Shown: positions 45,111 through 55,126, counted from the stretch's first letter. The stretch is DNA of 64,000 nucleotides from an uncultured Paracoccaceae bacterium (GCA_947497065.1 CANMEQ010000002.1:1-64000); one strand, 5' to 3'. The notes: a model not told the origin generated them from the letters alone. Numbers and translations are program-made.

Positions 45111-46550
45111 ATGGTAAGTCTGCGTTCCATCAGCATTCTATTTGTGACCTCCGCGTTCCTAGCGGGCGGCGCCTCTGTGTGGCTCTGGACGCAATCGACG
45201 GCAAATTGGCGCAATCATCAAAGTGCGGCCTATGTTGCGGGCATCACGTTATATGGTGCGTTGCAAAACGGCACAGCGCCGCCGCAAGGTGTTATGCTTG
45301 AGGCACTCCCAGCCACAGAACAGGCCTTTGCGGCCGACGGCCAATTTCGTCAGATCAGTGGTGCTACGTCAGCGTCGCGCCTAACGATCATTCCTATTTC
45401 GGCGGACATTACGCCTCAACGGATTGGCACCCCGCTCTTACTTGCCATTTTGTCGCCAGATATCATTTATAATATTGCTGATTTGCCCAATCGGGCAGGA
45501 CAGACAGCAGCTGAAACAACAGGTGCGGTGACCCGCAAATTGGCATCCTTTTGCAGCGATCCGATTGTTCTTGCCAAAATGGGGGATAGGGCATGGGTAC
45601 GAGTAAACGGGCTAGACGTTTGGGGGTGCGATGCTAGCCCAGCGGATAGACGTTTACTAGCGGCGCTCGTTGCAATCCTGGCGATCGCGACGCTCGTCAC
45701 CACTGCGCTCAACCTGTCGTCCGACTTTACAGCCTTTGCTTATCAGTTGCGCAACCGGCGCCGTGTTGGCGGGCCCACTCGCTATGCCGCGACAGGCCCA
45801 CAAGAATTGCGTGAAATTGTGACGGCGGTGAATAGCTACCTTGAGGTCGAGCGGGACCAACTTTCCAGCCGTGCCGCGGTGCTGTCGGGGGTCAGCCATG
45901 ACCTTGGGACGCCCGCTACACGTCTGCGTCTGCGCGCCGCCCTGATTGATGATCCTGAGCTGCGCCAGAAATTTGAAAACGACATTGATTCAATGACGGG
46001 CATTATCGAAAGCGTTCTAACCTACACCAACGCTGAGATGAATTCTGAAGCACCGCGTAAATTGTCTCTGACATCTCTCATCGAGGCCATAGTAGCTGAT
46101 TACCAAGACGTCGGGCGCCCCGTAACACTGGGGCAAAATAATGATGTCATTGTCCAAGCTGGGCGATCCATTTTTCTGACCCGCCAAGGTCAAGGCGTTG
46201 TTCCATCAGACCACAACATCATCGTGTCCGCGCGTCCTGTTTCGCTACAGCGAGCAATTACAAACCTTATTGAAAATGCGCTCAAATACGGGCGACGTGC
46301 GCATATTTTGGTAGAGGTCACGGCCGAAACTGCGACGGTTGTGATCGAAGACGAGGGCACCCAAACATCTGCTCATGAAATTGAAACCCTCATGGCTCCT
46401 TTCAAACGGGGTGAAAACACGACCACGATAGATGGCCACGGGCTGGGGCTGACGATTGTGGCTACGATTGCTAAGCAGCATGGTGGTTCATTGACCTTCG
46501 AAGACAGCTCACGCGGTGTGGCCGCTAAGTTGGAAATTCAACGAAGTTAG
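45111..46550 (+). CDS. Membrane sensor histidine kinase of the sugar locus
   Basis: A 479-residue kinase. Membrane segments at about 5-25 and 183-204 enclose a periplasmic domain of around 155 residues; a HAMP-like linker, HisKA with His263 (GVSHDLGTPATRLRLR) and HATPase (NLIENALKYG; DGHGLGLTIVATIAKQHGG) follow. It is the partner of the OmpR-type regulator, 8 bp upstream. TTG at 45099 would overlap the regulator stop and is an alternative start. By context it senses a sugar or sugar acid in the periplasm. Confidence 0.88.
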   Translation: MVSLRSISILFVTSAFLAGGASVWLWTQSTANWRNHQSAAYVAGITLYGALQNGTAPPQGVMLEALPATEQAFAADGQFRQISGATSASRLTIIPISADITPQRIGTPLLLAILSPDIIYNIADLPNRAGQTAAETTGAVTRKLASFCSDPIVLAKMGDRAWVRVNGLDVWGCDASPADRRLLAALVAILAIATLVTTALNLSSDFTAFAYQLRNRRRVGGPTRYAATGPQELREIVTAVNSYLEVERDQLSSRAAVLSGVSHDLGTPATRLRLRAALIDDPELRQKFENDIDSMTGIIESVLTYTNAEMNSEAPRKLSLTSLIEAIVADYQDVGRPVTLGQNNDVIVQAGRSIFLTRQGQGVVPSDHNIIVSARPVSLQRAITNLIENALKYGRRAHILVEVTAETATVVIEDEGTQTSAHEIETLMAPFKRGENTTTIDGHGLGLTIVATIAKQHGGSLTFEDSSRGVAAKLEIQRS

Positions 46551-46696
46551 GTCCATGCGATGGGAGACGCTGTTCCGAAAGAACTCCGATAAATGCTTGG
46601 CCGCGGGAGCCATCATTTCGCGCCTATGTCGTGAAATGCATGTGTATGGTGCGTGTTGATACGGGCCCCAATTGCTTAGCCGGGACCAATGAGGTT

Positions 46697-46725
46697 AGAT
46701 CCGTTTCTTCCGGATCTGATCTTTT
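46697..46725 (+). terminator. Probable terminator after the two-component genes
   Basis: AGATCCG (46697-46703) and CGGATCT (46711-46717) form a perfect 7-bp stem with 7-nt loop, followed by GATCTTTT. It lies about 150 bp past the kinase stop in plus orientation and upstream of the Hpt gene's end on the other strand. Confidence 0.45.
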
Positions 46726-46810
46726 CGGAGGGTATCTAGAGAGTACATTCCGGCCTTCTGTCCTAAGGAACGCCGGCACTCGACATGTTTGGTGAAAGCT
46801 TCCTTGGCAC

Positions 46811-47143
46811 TTAATTGGTTAGAATAAGGGCTATCGCTTCAAGGGTTCTTTGGCGCATGTCGATTACGTTTGAGCGTAGCGTGGACAAATTATCTGTTTC
46901 ATCAGTCCGAAGGGCCGTTTCAAATGACATCAGTGCAAGCCTTACACTTTCAGCGCCCAAAGTCGCGGCGGAGCCGGCAATTTTGTGGGCTTCATCAGCG
47001 ACGGCTATGTCAATCACTCGGTCTGGCGCGATGCGATCGCAAAAGGTCTCTAATTCGGAGTCAAATTTTGAGAACAAGGTAGAATACGCGTCGGCCCCGA
47101 TAAGATCGACCGTTTCCGAGATTTGATGTTCATTTACGATCAT
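46811..47143 (-). CDS. Histidine phosphotransfer (Hpt) protein
   Basis: A 110-residue, all-helical protein. AHKIAGSAATLGAESV holds the phospho-acceptor His53 with the conserved Lys and Gly of Hpt domains. It is a free-standing Hpt, so it should connect a hybrid kinase with a response regulator. The hybrid kinase at 52892-55126 ends in a receiver and has no own Hpt, and a LuxR-type regulator is at 48367-48984, so the three may form one phosphorelay together with the binding proteins between them. Confidence 0.88.
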   Translation of the reverse strand: MIVNEHQISETVDLIGADAYSTLFSKFDSELETFCDRIAPDRVIDIAVADEAHKIAGSAATLGAESVRLALMSFETALRTDETDNLSTLRSNVIDMRQRTLEAIALILTN

Positions 47144-47321
47144 CGTTCTAGCTTTCTGTTTCCGCGTCTAGGGCACCTAACGGAGCCACGTTCGAGAATG
47201 TCTATGTTCAATGACTACCTGAACACTTGAAATGCAACCCTTCACAAAGCTCGCTCGCTACTCTAGGTTGTTTTTTGCACGTAATTCCCCGTTTGAAAAG
47301 CCGGCAGAAGGGTTTGTGTTT

Positions 47322-48353
47322 ATGTCTTCACTTGGTACAGGTTTCGACATGAGAGCTGTTTTCATATTCTTGATGTCCCTTTCATTTGCGAGTTTTGGGG
47401 GGACGATCGCAAAGGCCCAAGAGGTGACGTTTTTGATGTCACACTATTTGAGGGACGATGGGCCAGGTTTGCACCAGAGATTTTTGGCGCCATTTGCACA
47501 AAGCCTGGTTGACGCAGGTCAGGGCCGCATTGCTGTGGAAATGGAAACGGCAGGCAGTTGGCTTGGTTTGATTTCTCAACAATATGAACAAACCTTCGAT
47601 GGATTGAGCGATATTTCCTTTGGTCTTCAAGGCAATCCGCGAGGTCGTTTTCCTTGCTCGCAGGTGATCGAGCTCCCTTTCTTGACGGATAGTGCGACCG
47701 AGGCCAATGAGGCGCTTTGGAGGCTGTACGAAACGCATCTACGCGCTGAATACAGCGGTGCAAGAGTGCTGGCACTAATGGCCCATGATCCAGGAGTGCT
47801 TGCGACGAAAAACGTCGCTGTGCGGGAGCCAGAAGATTTGGCGGGATTGCGTATTCGCGTGCCGTCGCCTTTCGTGGCGCGGTTGATGAGAGACTTGGGC
47901 GCCGAACCCATTTTGGCCCCACCTGATGAGATATTAGAAGCTCTAAGCGAGGGCGCCATTGATGGTTTGGTTATGCCGTGGGCCGGACTAACTGAATTTA
48001 ACCTGTTCGGAGAGGTGACGAATGTGATCGAGATCGCCGCCTACACGACTCCATTTTACCTAATTATGAACCAAGATTTGTACGACTCGCTGCCGCAGGA
48101 TATCGCGGCAATCGTTGATAGCGTCAGTGGCGAAATGCTTGTCGATACATTTCCACAAGGATGGGATCAAATGTCAGCTGTTAGCAAATCCCGGTTTCTT
48201 GCAAATGGCGGTGTTGTAATTGAAAACGGCGAATTCTCGCGCGAAGCCTGGATTGAAGCTGCGGCCCCAATTGTGTCTGTTCTCGAAGCTGAAATCGCAG
48301 CGGAGTGCGGGCAAAAATTAGTGGATGCGGCGCGAGAACTAACGCGAGATTAA
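47322..48353 (+). CDS. Orphan TRAP-type (DctP) periplasmic binding protein 1
   Basis: A 343-residue DctP-family protein with signal peptide (cleavage near AKAQE). DLAGLRIRVPSPFVARLMRDLGAEPI, seen in two pieces, contains the family's ligand arginine; the C-terminus carries CGQKLVDAARELTRD. ATG at 47322 follows AGAAGGG; 47349 is another possible start. No dctQ or dctM is next to it. Instead it sits among an Hpt, a LuxR-type regulator and a hybrid kinase, together with a second similar protein at 51753. It is likely a sensor component rather than a transporter part. Confidence 0.82.
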   Translation: MSSLGTGFDMRAVFIFLMSLSFASFGGTIAKAQEVTFLMSHYLRDDGPGLHQRFLAPFAQSLVDAGQGRIAVEMETAGSWLGLISQQYEQTFDGLSDISFGLQGNPRGRFPCSQVIELPFLTDSATEANEALWRLYETHLRAEYSGARVLALMAHDPGVLATKNVAVREPEDLAGLRIRVPSPFVARLMRDLGAEPILAPPDEILEALSEGAIDGLVMPWAGLTEFNLFGEVTNVIEIAAYTTPFYLIMNQDLYDSLPQDIAAIVDSVSGEMLVDTFPQGWDQMSAVSKSRFLANGGVVIENGEFSREAWIEAAAPIVSVLEAEIAAECGQKLVDAARELTRD

Positions 48354-48366
48354 GCAGCGTAGCGGC

Positions 48367-48984
48367 TCAAAATAAACCCGCGTCGCGTGCCATGATTGCG
48401 GCTTGCGTACGGTTGGACGCTCCGATTTTAGAATACAGCGTTTTCACGTGTAGCTTCACTGTCGGCTCAGTGATGCCGAAATCCAGCGCGATCTGTTTGT
48501 TGGATTTACCTTGCGTGATGCCTTCAAGCATTTGCAATTCTCGGGGGGTGAGGTCTTTCGCCAGTTCATGGGTTGAAGGGTCATCGTCTTCGGCCGTCAT
48601 GAAGTCGAGCGGTGCGTACTGTTCGCCCATCGCCATGAATTTAATTGTGTTGCCAAGCGATTTTGCCGGCAGGGATTTGGGCACAAAACCGGCCGCGCCC
48701 AATTTCAGAGCATCCTCTGCCACTTTACGGTTCGCTTCCCCCGACATCAATGCAACACGATTGGTACGATCATGAGCGAGCACTTTGGCCAAGCCATCGA
48801 GGCCGTTCATCCCTGGCATGTTGTAGTCGAGAAGAACCAAGTCAAAGGGGCGTTCTTTTTCGATCACCTCTAAAGCCTGATCGACGTCAGCAACGGATGT
48901 AATGATCAGCGAATCCTGTTGTTGCAAAAACAATGCAATTGCCTCGCGCACGAGATCATGATCGTCAGCAATTAATATCCGCAC
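48367..48984 (-). CDS. LuxR/NarL-family response regulator
   Basis: A 205-residue regulator with a receiver domain (Asp7-Asp8, phospho-acceptor Asp53 in LLDYNMPG, Lys103 near AGFVPKS) and a LuxR-type helix-turn-helix (LTPRELQMLEGITQGKSNKQ, IALDFGITEPTVKLHVKTLY). It faces the orphan DctP gene with 13 bp between the stop codons. No kinase gene is directly adjacent; it is the natural output of the Hpt protein at 46811 and the hybrid kinase at 52892. Confidence 0.9.
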   Translation of the reverse strand: MRILIADDHDLVREAIALFLQQQDSLIITSVADVDQALEVIEKERPFDLVLLDYNMPGMNGLDGLAKVLAHDRTNRVALMSGEANRKVAEDALKLGAAGFVPKSLPAKSLGNTIKFMAMGEQYAPLDFMTAEDDDPSTHELAKDLTPRELQMLEGITQGKSNKQIALDFGITEPTVKLHVKTLYSKIGASNRTQAAIMARDAGLF

Positions 48985-49177
48985 TCAGTTTCCCTCTCGA
49001 AAAATCAGCTTAACGTGCCGCTATTGAAGCATACAACATACATGAATGTTTCATCGCCGCTGCACTTAGAGCTGTCATCGAGATGACCATAGTGAACTTT
49101 ATGGTTTAAGAAAAGTCTGTTCGTTCCCGTGTGTATTGAGGTCGGGCATCGTTGTTGCATTTGACCAATGACTGACT

Positions 49178-50995
49178 TTAACCGGCCCCTACGGCAATCG
49201 CGATAAGCGGCACAAGCCCTAGAAGCCAGCCCAACCCCGCCGCGCCACCGTCATCCGAAGGATCCTCGACAATGTCGTCTTCGTTTTCTTGTGTGTCCTC
49301 TTCGAAGCGGTCGTCTTCAGACACTTGTGGAATTGTCGGTATTTCAATTTCGTCTCGCTCTTGGGTGGATTGGTCTTCAACCTCAGCCTCAACCGCAGTT
49401 TCGTTTGCCAGCACAAGTTCATCTGCCGCTTCGGGGGGCAGATATGTATCGACGTCATCCTTAGCGCCAATCACCTTCGCAAGCGGCTCTTCAGGAATGT
49501 AATCGTGAATGTTAACAATCAAAATTTCGCCAGGATCGAGGTTCACATTAAGAAAGCCGTCTTCGATAACCGTATCGGGGTCAAGCTGCTCCAACTCTGC
49601 CTCGCTGCGGTTGCTGCCGGGGGCTTGGCCGTCCTTCACGCCAAGAATGGACAATTCAATGTCGCCGTAACCTGATACCAGTTCTGAAATATCAAAATCG
49701 GCTTCCACGATGCCTTCTTTGTGCTTGGTGGTTACGAACAGCACAAGGTCCTCAGGATCGGCGAAGCCGTGGACGGAAAAATCCTCGAATTCAGCTTCAG
49801 TCTTGCGATTATCTTGAGTTGAGAAATCCAAAAGTTGTTTGCCAGGCAACACGTCTTTCATGATGCTAAAAAATTCACCCGGTGCGTTGGGTTCATCGTA
49901 GCTGTATCCATTGTTCAAAGCATTAGGCGTGTTCTGGATCAACGGCCAAATATTTGCAGCGTCTACGTTAAATGCTGCGAATTCTTCAAAGATGTTCAGC
50001 ATTTCTCTCGCTTGAAACAGACCAAAATCTGTTTTGTCGTTCAGAAGGGCACTGCTGCCTTTCAGATTCCATTCGGTGACGTAGGTTTCAAGTTCGGGGT
50101 AGTCTGTCTTCCATGTATCCTCAATCTCGTTGAGTGCGAAGACCTTCGACCACGTGTTTAGCTCGCCTACGGAATACACATGGGCAACAACGCCGTCGAC
50201 GTCTTCGATAGACCCGTATTTTTCCAGTTCCGCCAAGATCAACTCGTTGTTGATGTGCGTTTGGTTCACGTTGCCACTGCGGTAGAGCGTTTCGTCACCC
50301 AGATCGAGGTCGTAGGTTTCATTGAAGTGATCAAGGGTTTCAGCAGCTGTCGCGAAGCCTGCGGTTTCTTCGTTCAGGTTCGATGTGCCGTGGTTTGTGC
50401 CCATCTGGACAATAATGTCGATATGTTCAGCTTCAGGATTGGCTTCGGCGGCTTGCATGATTTCATCGTCAATGATGTCGGTCATTTCTGCAGCGACACG
50501 GCCATATTCGACGGCATCCATACCGCCAGACCCCCAGTATTCGTTGCCAATTTCGAAGGCACGAATTTCTGCTGTGCCATACTGTCCATCAACCACGTCC
50601 TTGATGAACGTACGCAACGCGTCTTCGTCAACATTTGCAAAGCGGTGACCATTTTCGTCGACGTCTTCGGTGAGGCTGTGGCGCGTAGGGATCACAATGG
50701 TAACCGCGTGCCCATTTTCATCGGCGAAGTTCATGAACTCGCTCAAGGGGATGAAATCTTCGATCTTTCCAGTTTCAGAGTGTATCGCAGTCGGGCGATC
50801 GGGATTGGTGATATCGAAGAGATATTCGGTCAAAGAACCGCCGGGGTACCGAAGATCTGTGATCCCCAGGTCATCTATAGCGGTTTCATATTGGCCGTCG
50901 CCCTCTAGCGCGCCGCGATCTGCAAGAATGTTTCCGCCGAACAGTTTATTAGTATATGCGCCGCCAACGCTTTCGATTGAGCTAAATGAGGTCAT
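49178..50995 (-). CDS. Acidic TIM-barrel glycosidase-like protein with C-terminal membrane tail
   Basis: A 605-residue, very acidic protein. The first 400 residues look like a clan-A glycoside hydrolase: RYPGGSLTEY, FEIGNEYWGSGGM with Glu152 as acid/base and YVTEWNLKG with Glu308 as nucleophile, the arrangement seen in arabinofuranosidase-like families. An immunoglobulin-like beta domain (about 400-495), an acidic low-complexity linker (about 500-580) and a terminal hydrophobic helix (GLGWLLGLVPLIAIAVG) follow. No signal peptide is seen, which is odd for a polysaccharide-acting, membrane-tailed protein; a leaderless secretion route is possible. The substrate is unknown. Confidence 0.7.
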   Translation of the reverse strand: MTSFSSIESVGGAYTNKLFGGNILADRGALEGDGQYETAIDDLGITDLRYPGGSLTEYLFDITNPDRPTAIHSETGKIEDFIPLSEFMNFADENGHAVTIVIPTRHSLTEDVDENGHRFANVDEDALRTFIKDVVDGQYGTAEIRAFEIGNEYWGSGGMDAVEYGRVAAEMTDIIDDEIMQAAEANPEAEHIDIIVQMGTNHGTSNLNEETAGFATAAETLDHFNETYDLDLGDETLYRSGNVNQTHINNELILAELEKYGSIEDVDGVVAHVYSVGELNTWSKVFALNEIEDTWKTDYPELETYVTEWNLKGSSALLNDKTDFGLFQAREMLNIFEEFAAFNVDAANIWPLIQNTPNALNNGYSYDEPNAPGEFFSIMKDVLPGKQLLDFSTQDNRKTEAEFEDFSVHGFADPEDLVLFVTTKHKEGIVEADFDISELVSGYGDIELSILGVKDGQAPGSNRSEAELEQLDPDTVIEDGFLNVNLDPGEILIVNIHDYIPEEPLAKVIGAKDDVDTYLPPEAADELVLANETAVEAEVEDQSTQERDEIEIPTIPQVSEDDRFEEDTQENEDDIVEDPSDDGGAAGLGWLLGLVPLIAIAVGAG

Positions 50996-51752
50996 CCGCG
51001 TGCCTCATTCCGAAGGAGGACGGGACCGGCAACATGGTATGCAATCAGATTGTCGGAGCAGCCACACCGTGTAGTGGATCGTCTTACCTCATGATTTGAA
51101 GCAATGGGGCAATACAGGGAAGGGAACGTTTGGTTGGCCATCTGCACTCGGTATGTGCTTGTTTGGCGTTTCATGTGGTAACCTCGATAACAACTCGTCT
51201 GGTCACATTTCTGCCGTGTTTTGCCTTCGCATTTGGAAGCGCCAACGGATAATTTCGCCTTATTTGGCATGGTCGGTATAGGGAGGAGGATGGGGCCTAG
51301 ATACGATCGGATAGGTGGTCGAACCGGAAGGTCTAGGTTGCATTCATTGTGTGTGCAGACCTAATTTTTGGACTATTGTCTGAGCCTGAAATGCTGACTT
51401 CAAATACGAGCTTGGGGAGCATGCTGAATTTGTTGGCTGCCATATGCGAGGGGGCGCGTGAGGAACACGCAACGCAGCTAGCGCTTATAAGTAGATATAG
51501 CTGCGCTGAAAATTATTAGCGTCGTTTCACGGCGCCATTCCCGTATCGCGGAAATATTGCGATACTCAGTATGTCGTTTGCAGCCATGAGGTGATGCCGT
51601 TCACAACTATGGGATGTTTGGCGCTTCGAAAACCTATCCGTTCGGATATGTTAAGTGTCCGAAAGATCAGATTTTGACGGAGAATCTGTATAGTAGTTGA
51701 CGACTTTTGCCCTAAGTTGTTCAGACTGGGGTGAATTTTTGGAGTTGGCGGA
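50996..51752. other. Intergenic region with operator-like inverted repeat
   Basis: 757 bp with no convincing gene between the glycosidase-like gene and the second orphan DctP gene, which are divergent. GTATCGC (51543-51549) and GCGATAC (51559-51565) form a 7-bp inverted repeat with 9-bp spacing, 188 bp before the DctP start, and could be an operator. No terminator or RNA gene was recognised. Confidence 0.45.
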
Positions 51753-52775
51753 ATGCGGCCGTTTTTACGAGTTTTAGCAGCTTGTTCTGTGAGTGCTCTT
51801 TCAGCACCGCTTGCCGCACAAGAACGTACGCTTGTGTTTACGCACTTTCTACCAGGGACAGGTTTGGATGAAGTTTTCGTCCGTCCTTGGGCAGATGAAT
51901 TGACTGAACGCAGCAATGGGCAGCTTAAGGTTGATATTCAGGGCGGGGACGATTGGCTCGGGAATGTCGCATTGCAATATGATCAGGTTGAATCAGGATT
52001 GGCAGACATTGCATTTGGTGTCACGAGCCTGCCACGCGGTCGGTTCATTTGTTCGCAAATTTTAGAGCAACCCTTCATTGTTGACTCTAGGGTGCAAGGC
52101 AACGAATTGCTGTTGCACCTTTTCCCTGAGTACCTCGGGGCCGAGTACAGCAATGTTAAGGTGTTGATGCTCAGTGCCGCGGAACCTGGCGTTTTATTTA
52201 CAAAAGGGGTTCAGGTCCGCGACCCAAGCGACATCGACGGTTTGAGAATACGGACCACATCACCCGCGATGGGCGCGCTTATACAAGAGCTGGGGGGCGT
52301 GCCCTCAACCGGTGCTCCGGAGTTGCTTTATGATGATTTGGCAGAGGGACGGCTGGACGGATTCTTTTTGGAATGGTGGTCGTTCACGCAGCTTAATCTG
52401 GCCGACGTTGTCGACTATGGAATTCAGCTAAACGCGACCTCCACAATGAATTTCGTGGTTATGAACCAGGATATCTATGATGATTTGCCCGCCGACCAGC
52501 AGCAGTCAGTGGATGACATGTCGTTGGAAACGTTTTACGCGCGCACGAATGAAACATGGTCGACCTTTTGGGAGCCCGGCCAATTGGAGGGGCTATACTC
52601 CAGTATGCGTGACACCTTTGAAAATGAGGGTGGGGTATTGATTCGTGCGGAAGACGCACCGCGCGATGCATGGATCGAGGCGGCGTCGCCGACGATTGCA
52701 CGGCTTGAGCAAGACTTGGCCGAGCACTGCGGGCAGGGCATCATTGATGCCGCCCATGCTTTTCTAGATCGATAA
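51753..52775 (+). CDS. Orphan TRAP-type (DctP) periplasmic binding protein 2
   Basis: A 340-residue DctP-family protein with signal peptide (about 1-22, PLAAQ). It parallels the protein at 47322: a THFLPGTGLDEVF opening, a shared DWLG/SWLG segment, SDIDGLRIRTTSPAMGALIQ with the ligand arginine and a C-terminal HCGQGIIDAAHAFLDR like CGQKLVDAARELTRD. The two are ancient duplicates. No permease gene is adjacent. The hybrid kinase gene converges on it 116 bp away, so a role as periplasmic ligand presenter for that kinase is plausible. Confidence 0.82.
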   Translation: MRPFLRVLAACSVSALSAPLAAQERTLVFTHFLPGTGLDEVFVRPWADELTERSNGQLKVDIQGGDDWLGNVALQYDQVESGLADIAFGVTSLPRGRFICSQILEQPFIVDSRVQGNELLLHLFPEYLGAEYSNVKVLMLSAAEPGVLFTKGVQVRDPSDIDGLRIRTTSPAMGALIQELGGVPSTGAPELLYDDLAEGRLDGFFLEWWSFTQLNLADVVDYGIQLNATSTMNFVVMNQDIYDDLPADQQQSVDDMSLETFYARTNETWSTFWEPGQLEGLYSSMRDTFENEGGVLIRAEDAPRDAWIEAASPTIARLEQDLAEHCGQGIIDAAHAFLDR

Positions 52776-52891
52776 AAACGCGGGCCATAATTGATACCCC
52801 GTGAACACGTCGCTCTAATCCTAGCAGTCCATGAACGACTTTTCAGCTAAGGCTTGCCTTAATGGTCGCGCAGCGTCTCTCTCGGGGTTTG

Positions 52892-55126
52892 TCACTCATC
52901 GTCATCAAAAGTGCCGTCAACTTCTAGAGTGTGGAACAGGTCCACGACGCGAGCCAGCGAAATGGGTTTGAAGATATAGTCGTTCATACCAGCTTCGTCG
53001 AACCGGATTTTATCCGACTCTAATGCATTCGCAGTTGTCCCAACAATGTGCGCTCCAAGCGACTTGCCGTGGCCGCTTCGGATCATGCGTGTCGCGGTTA
53101 CGCCGTCCATGACGGGCATAGAGACATCCATGAAAATCACGTCATATCGAACGTCACGTGCTGCATTCACACCTTGAGATCCGTCAAACACCTCATCAAC
53201 AGTATGGCCCAGTTTCAACAACATCTGACGCAGAACGATACGGTTAATCTCATTGTCTTCAACAATCAAAACACGGCGTGGGGCGACATCAAAGTCATCC
53301 GGCTCGATCAACCGCTCTTTGAATTGCTGTGTCGCTTCGGCCTTGGGAAGAGGAAGCGTGAGCGTGAAACATGTTCCTTCGCCCTTCACGCTGTCCACTT
53401 TGATCTCGCCTTCAAGCGCATCAACGACACGGCGTACAATTCCCAAGCCCAGCCCTGTGCCTTCGGATTGCCGCATGTAGCTGGCATCGACCGTTACAAA
53501 ATCATCGAACAATGTATCGATGTCTGCTTCCGCAATGCCGATACCTGTATCGCTCACTTTGATCTCGACAGTGTCCGGATCAATGCGTCTGGATGCAACG
53601 GTAATGGTACCATCGGTCGTGAATTTTGCTGCATTGCCGATGATATTGAGTAAAATCTGGTTGATCCGCCCCGCGTCTCCTTCGGCCCACAACCATTTTG
53701 GCACTTGGTCCATGTTGAAAACGTTGCCTTTGGCATCCGCTGCCGCTTGCAAAGACAAAACGATGTCTTTGATGACATTTGCCAAGTTGAAGGGTTCTTT
53801 TTCGAATGTCACACCCTGTGCATCCAACCGCGAAATGTCCAAGACGTCGTTCACATGGGTTAACAATTGTTTCCCTGAAATTTCCATCACGCGCAGGAAT
53901 TCTTGGTTTTCAGGAGTTTGCTCGCTGAGTTTCATCAGCTCCATCGTTCCGATCAACCCGTTGAGCGGGGTCCGCATTTCATGGCTCATAACGGCAAGGA
54001 AAGCCGATTTTGCCTCTTCGCTGCTGAGCGCCTCATCGCGGGCTGTCAAAAGATCGGCTTCAGCTTTCTTGCGATCGGAAATGTCGCGCAAGAAGGCGAT
54101 AAACACACTGCCCTCCGCGTTATCTTCGCGCTGGACCGACATTTCGACAGGAATGATGCTACCGTCTTTTCGTTGGGCCGTGATTTCTATTCTGCCCTTG
54201 TTCACAAACACGGGTTTACCCGTTTTTAGATACCGTGCCATTCCAGAGGTATGGGCTTCGCGCATCTCGGGCGGCACGATCAGATCAGCCATGAATTCGC
54301 CGATTACTTCCTCTCGCGAATACCCAAGGATTTCTTCCGCGGCGGGGTTGAACTCCATAAAGCGGCCCTCTGTGTCAGAAACCATGACCGCATCAAGGGA
54401 TGAGTTTACAACCGCAGACAACCGCGATGATGTACGCTCAAGGGTTTCTTGCGACTGTTCGGCAACCACAGCGCCCCGGAAGGCGGCGAAAACAGCCAAG
54501 GCAGACAGTGCCATCGCTACCGCGAGCAATCTTCCGAAAACTGTTAGGCTATTGCTAATATCAGACTGCCGCTCTTCGGTATCAGCCACCAACGCGCGTG
54601 TTCCCAGAACGACCGTACGTCTGAGGTCGGGTTGAATATCCAATATTTGGTACAGCAGAACATCTAAATTCGCCTCAAGCCTAGTGTCATCGCGTTCAAA
54701 TACAGTTTCAACGGTTTCAAATCTTGCTACAAGTTGATCTATCCGGCTGAGCTCTCTGATCGGCTCGAAGTCGGCATTGCGGGACAAGGTTGCCACCCGC
54801 ACATTGAGCTGATCGAACTTGGTTCTAACGTTGTTCAGCAAAACTGAACGTTCGCGTGGAGAGAGATCACCAACTTCATTGTCGCTCACGTGGTCAATTT
54901 CGTGAATAGCATTTATGAGACGGTAAAAGTCAGTTTCGACTTGCGTAAGGCTCCATTGAATTGAATTCGAACTGGTGCTCGTAAGAAAGGTGAGCTTATT
55001 ATTTACAACAGAGCCCATAATCGTGAGCATAGCCGCGGAAATGACCAACACAAAAGCGATCGCCAATCGCAAAGAAAAGCTGCGGCGTTGTTTACTGTGT
55101 GCCACGTTCCAAAACCCTTGATACAA
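52892..55126 (-). CDS. Membrane hybrid histidine kinase (PAS-HK-receiver)
   Basis: A 744-residue hybrid kinase. Membrane segments at about 20-42 and 195-215 enclose a helical periplasmic domain of around 150 residues. A PAS domain (about 232-355), HisKA (AVMSHEMRTPLNGLIG), HATPase (NIIGNAAKFTTDG; GTGLGLGIVRRVVDAL) and a C-terminal receiver (VEDNEINRIVL; phospho-acceptor in FMDVSMPVMDG) follow. It has no Hpt domain of its own, so it needs a separate phosphotransfer protein such as the one at 46811. The helical sensor domain is the type that can dock a periplasmic binding protein. Confidence 0.92.
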   Translation of the reverse strand: MYQGFWNVAHSKQRRSFSLRLAIAFVLVISAAMLTIMGSVVNNKLTFLTSTSSNSIQWSLTQVETDFYRLINAIHEIDHVSDNEVGDLSPRERSVLLNNVRTKFDQLNVRVATLSRNADFEPIRELSRIDQLVARFETVETVFERDDTRLEANLDVLLYQILDIQPDLRRTVVLGTRALVADTEERQSDISNSLTVFGRLLAVAMALSALAVFAAFRGAVVAEQSQETLERTSSRLSAVVNSSLDAVMVSDTEGRFMEFNPAAEEILGYSREEVIGEFMADLIVPPEMREAHTSGMARYLKTGKPVFVNKGRIEITAQRKDGSIIPVEMSVQREDNAEGSVFIAFLRDISDRKKAEADLLTARDEALSSEEAKSAFLAVMSHEMRTPLNGLIGTMELMKLSEQTPENQEFLRVMEISGKQLLTHVNDVLDISRLDAQGVTFEKEPFNLANVIKDIVLSLQAAADAKGNVFNMDQVPKWLWAEGDAGRINQILLNIIGNAAKFTTDGTITVASRRIDPDTVEIKVSDTGIGIAEADIDTLFDDFVTVDASYMRQSEGTGLGLGIVRRVVDALEGEIKVDSVKGEGTCFTLTLPLPKAEATQQFKERLIEPDDFDVAPRRVLIVEDNEINRIVLRQMLLKLGHTVDEVFDGSQGVNAARDVRYDVIFMDVSMPVMDGVTATRMIRSGHGKSLGAHIVGTTANALESDKIRFDEAGMNDYIFKPISLARVVDLFHTLEVDGTFDDDE

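Noticed and set aside
53520-54635. 371-codon frame opposite the hybrid kinase gene
   Set aside because: Serine-rich low-complexity translation, antisense to a kinase with intact motifs.
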